DNA of 64,000 nucleotides from Cellulophaga sp. HaHa_2_95 (GTDB taxonomy: Bacteria > Bacteroidota > Bacteroidia > Flavobacteriales > Flavobacteriaceae), in assembly GCF_019278565.1 (NCBI RefSeq), contig NZ_CP058988.1:744001-808000 (forward strand), written 5' to 3'. The notes beneath the pieces are model-generated. The model was given only the letters and a program-made list of their open reading frames with translations. It had not been told where the DNA came from and made no database searches. This document shows, one piece after another, positions 63,209 through 64,000 of this stretch (position 1 is the stretch's first letter; each line of letters starts with the position of its first letter). Position numbers and translations under genes: made by a program.

Positions 63209-63375
63209 TTTTAAAATTTAGCGTCTACACTCGTTCGTTTTACAAAATATGCAATAATTTGGGTGTCTCGTTGTCAAAATAGTACTATGCATGCATAATT
63301 TTTTTTATTTTCTTAGAAATCATATAAAAAATTCTGTATCTTCGATTTTAAACTAATTAAACTTAACTCCCTCGA

Positions 63376-64000
63376 ATGAAAACAATAATGTATGTATTCT
63401 TCCTTTTGGTGGGAACATTGGGATTCTCTCAAACCACAGTAAAAGGAAATGTAGTAGATCAAGATGGGCAACCAATTCCTGGTTCAAATGTAGTGATCGT
63501 CGGTAAAACTGTAGGAACAGTGTCTGATTTTGATGGTAATTTTGTGCTGGAAACATCAGAAGTACCACCTTTCAAATTAAAAGTCTCAAGTATAGGCTAT
63601 TCTGAAAGTACAGTGAGCATTACGGCTAATAACCAAAATGTTTCTGTTTCTTTAACGGAATCTCAAACACTTTTAGATGAGATTGTCATATCGGCTTCAA
63701 GAACACCAGAGCGTATTTTTGAATCTCCAGTAACCGTGGAGCGATTTGGGATTGAACAAATTAAAAATACAACGGCAGCCGATTTTTATGGTGGCCTGGA
63801 AAATTTAAAAGGTGTAGATGTTAACACTAACAGTTTAACATTTAAATCTGTTAACACAAGAGGGTTTGCAACTTTTGCAAATACTAGGTTCATGCAATTG
63901 GTAGACGGAATGGATAATTCTACTCCAGCATTAAATTTCCCGATTGGGAATTTAGTGGGTATGGTAGAGACAGATGTTCAAAGTGTCGAATTGTTACCAG
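63376..64000 (+). CDS. TonB-dependent receptor, 3' end outside window
   Basis: An open frame of 208 codons from ATG at 63376 to the window edge with no stop. The signal peptide is MKTIMYVFFLLVGTLGFSQ. A carboxypeptidase-regulatory-like domain follows (KGNVVDQDGQPIPGSNVVIV, GTVSDFDGNFVLE), then the start of the plug (EIVISASRTPERIFESPVTV, VNTRGFATFANTRFMQLVDG). The SRTPERIFESPVTVE wording is that of the flavobacterial receptors with an N-terminal DUF4480-like domain. Full length would be around 900-1000 residues. The preceding 224-bp gap carries the glmS terminator and a weak -7 element (TATCTTCG near 63337). Confidence 0.9.
   Translation, partial: MKTIMYVFFLLVGTLGFSQTTVKGNVVDQDGQPIPGSNVVIVGKTVGTVSDFDGNFVLETSEVPPFKLKVSSIGYSESTVSITANNQNVSVSLTESQTLLDEIVISASRTPERIFESPVTVERFGIEQIKNTTAADFYGGLENLKGVDVNTNSLTFKSVNTRGFATFANTRFMQLVDGMDNSTPALNFPIGNLVGMVETDVQSVELLP

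Overview
The window is a 64-kb piece of chromosome from a member of the Bacteroidota, most likely a marine Flavobacteriaceae (Cellulophaga/Maribacter/Zobellia-like; the genus is a guess). The evidence is low GC, several TonB-dependent receptors with carboxypeptidase-regulatory-like N-termini, DUF4270 and DUF5689 lipoproteins, the long type-2 IleRS, the dimeric GlyS, and TAnnTTTG-type -7 promoter elements instead of sigma70 boxes. I see no rRNA, tRNA, CRISPR array, transposase, integrase or phage gene. Most of the window is core chromosome; the clearest accessory insertion is a small toxin-antitoxin cassette near the left end.

Layout. 1-3.2 kb: 3' part of a trans-sulfuration enzyme, gdhA, then a ParDE-like toxin-antitoxin pair lying between gdhA and a second, diverged copy of the gdhA 3' end plus terminator. 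3.2-15.2 kb: recO, a TonB receptor, an LEA-like lipoprotein, ileS, a DksA-like protein without most zinc ligands, a secreted beta-rich protein, lspA, 5-formyl-THF cyclo-ligase, a possible 28-residue membrane peptide, and uvrC. 15.2-24 kb: a patatin/beta-barrel protein, 4-hydroxyphenylpyruvate dioxygenase, a candidate structured small RNA, a DUF3108 protein, tryptophan 2,3-dioxygenase, an M23 lipoprotein and pgi. Tyrosine and tryptophan ring catabolism therefore sit close together.

24-38 kb: an Oar-like receptor, a four-helix membrane protein, a putative nucleic-acid or phosphate-ester scavenging locus (secreted EEP phosphoesterase, divergent TonB receptor, DUF5689/lamin-tail lipoprotein), and two tandem paralogous PAS-histidine-kinase/receiver cassettes. 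38-47 kb: an ankyrin protein, a nitrilase-family omega-amidase, an Ig-like lipoprotein, comF, a coiled-coil membrane protein, glyS, and katG preceded by an OxyR-like operator.

47-64 kb: small envelope proteins, an OmpA lipoprotein, xth, an aldo/keto reductase, an S33 peptidase-like lipoprotein, radA, DUF2752 and CCC-motif membrane proteins, a degenerate alpha/beta hydrolase, a flippase-like protein, panD, panC, a half-length starch-synthase-like protein, a DUF4270 lipoprotein with calcium-binding-type repeats, glmS, and the 5' part of another TonB receptor. Much of the gene content serves the outer membrane: at least eight probable lipoproteins are matured through LspA, and four complete or partial-length receptor types plus one truncated by the window edge depend on TonB.

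The observations most worth following are the duplicated gdhA end around the toxin-antitoxin cassette, the small RNA downstream of the dioxygenase gene, the EEP/TonB/DUF5689 locus, the duplicated kinase-receiver cassettes, and the OxyR-like site before katG. All motif matches, counts and residue numbers were made by eye from the sequence; no database search was run.
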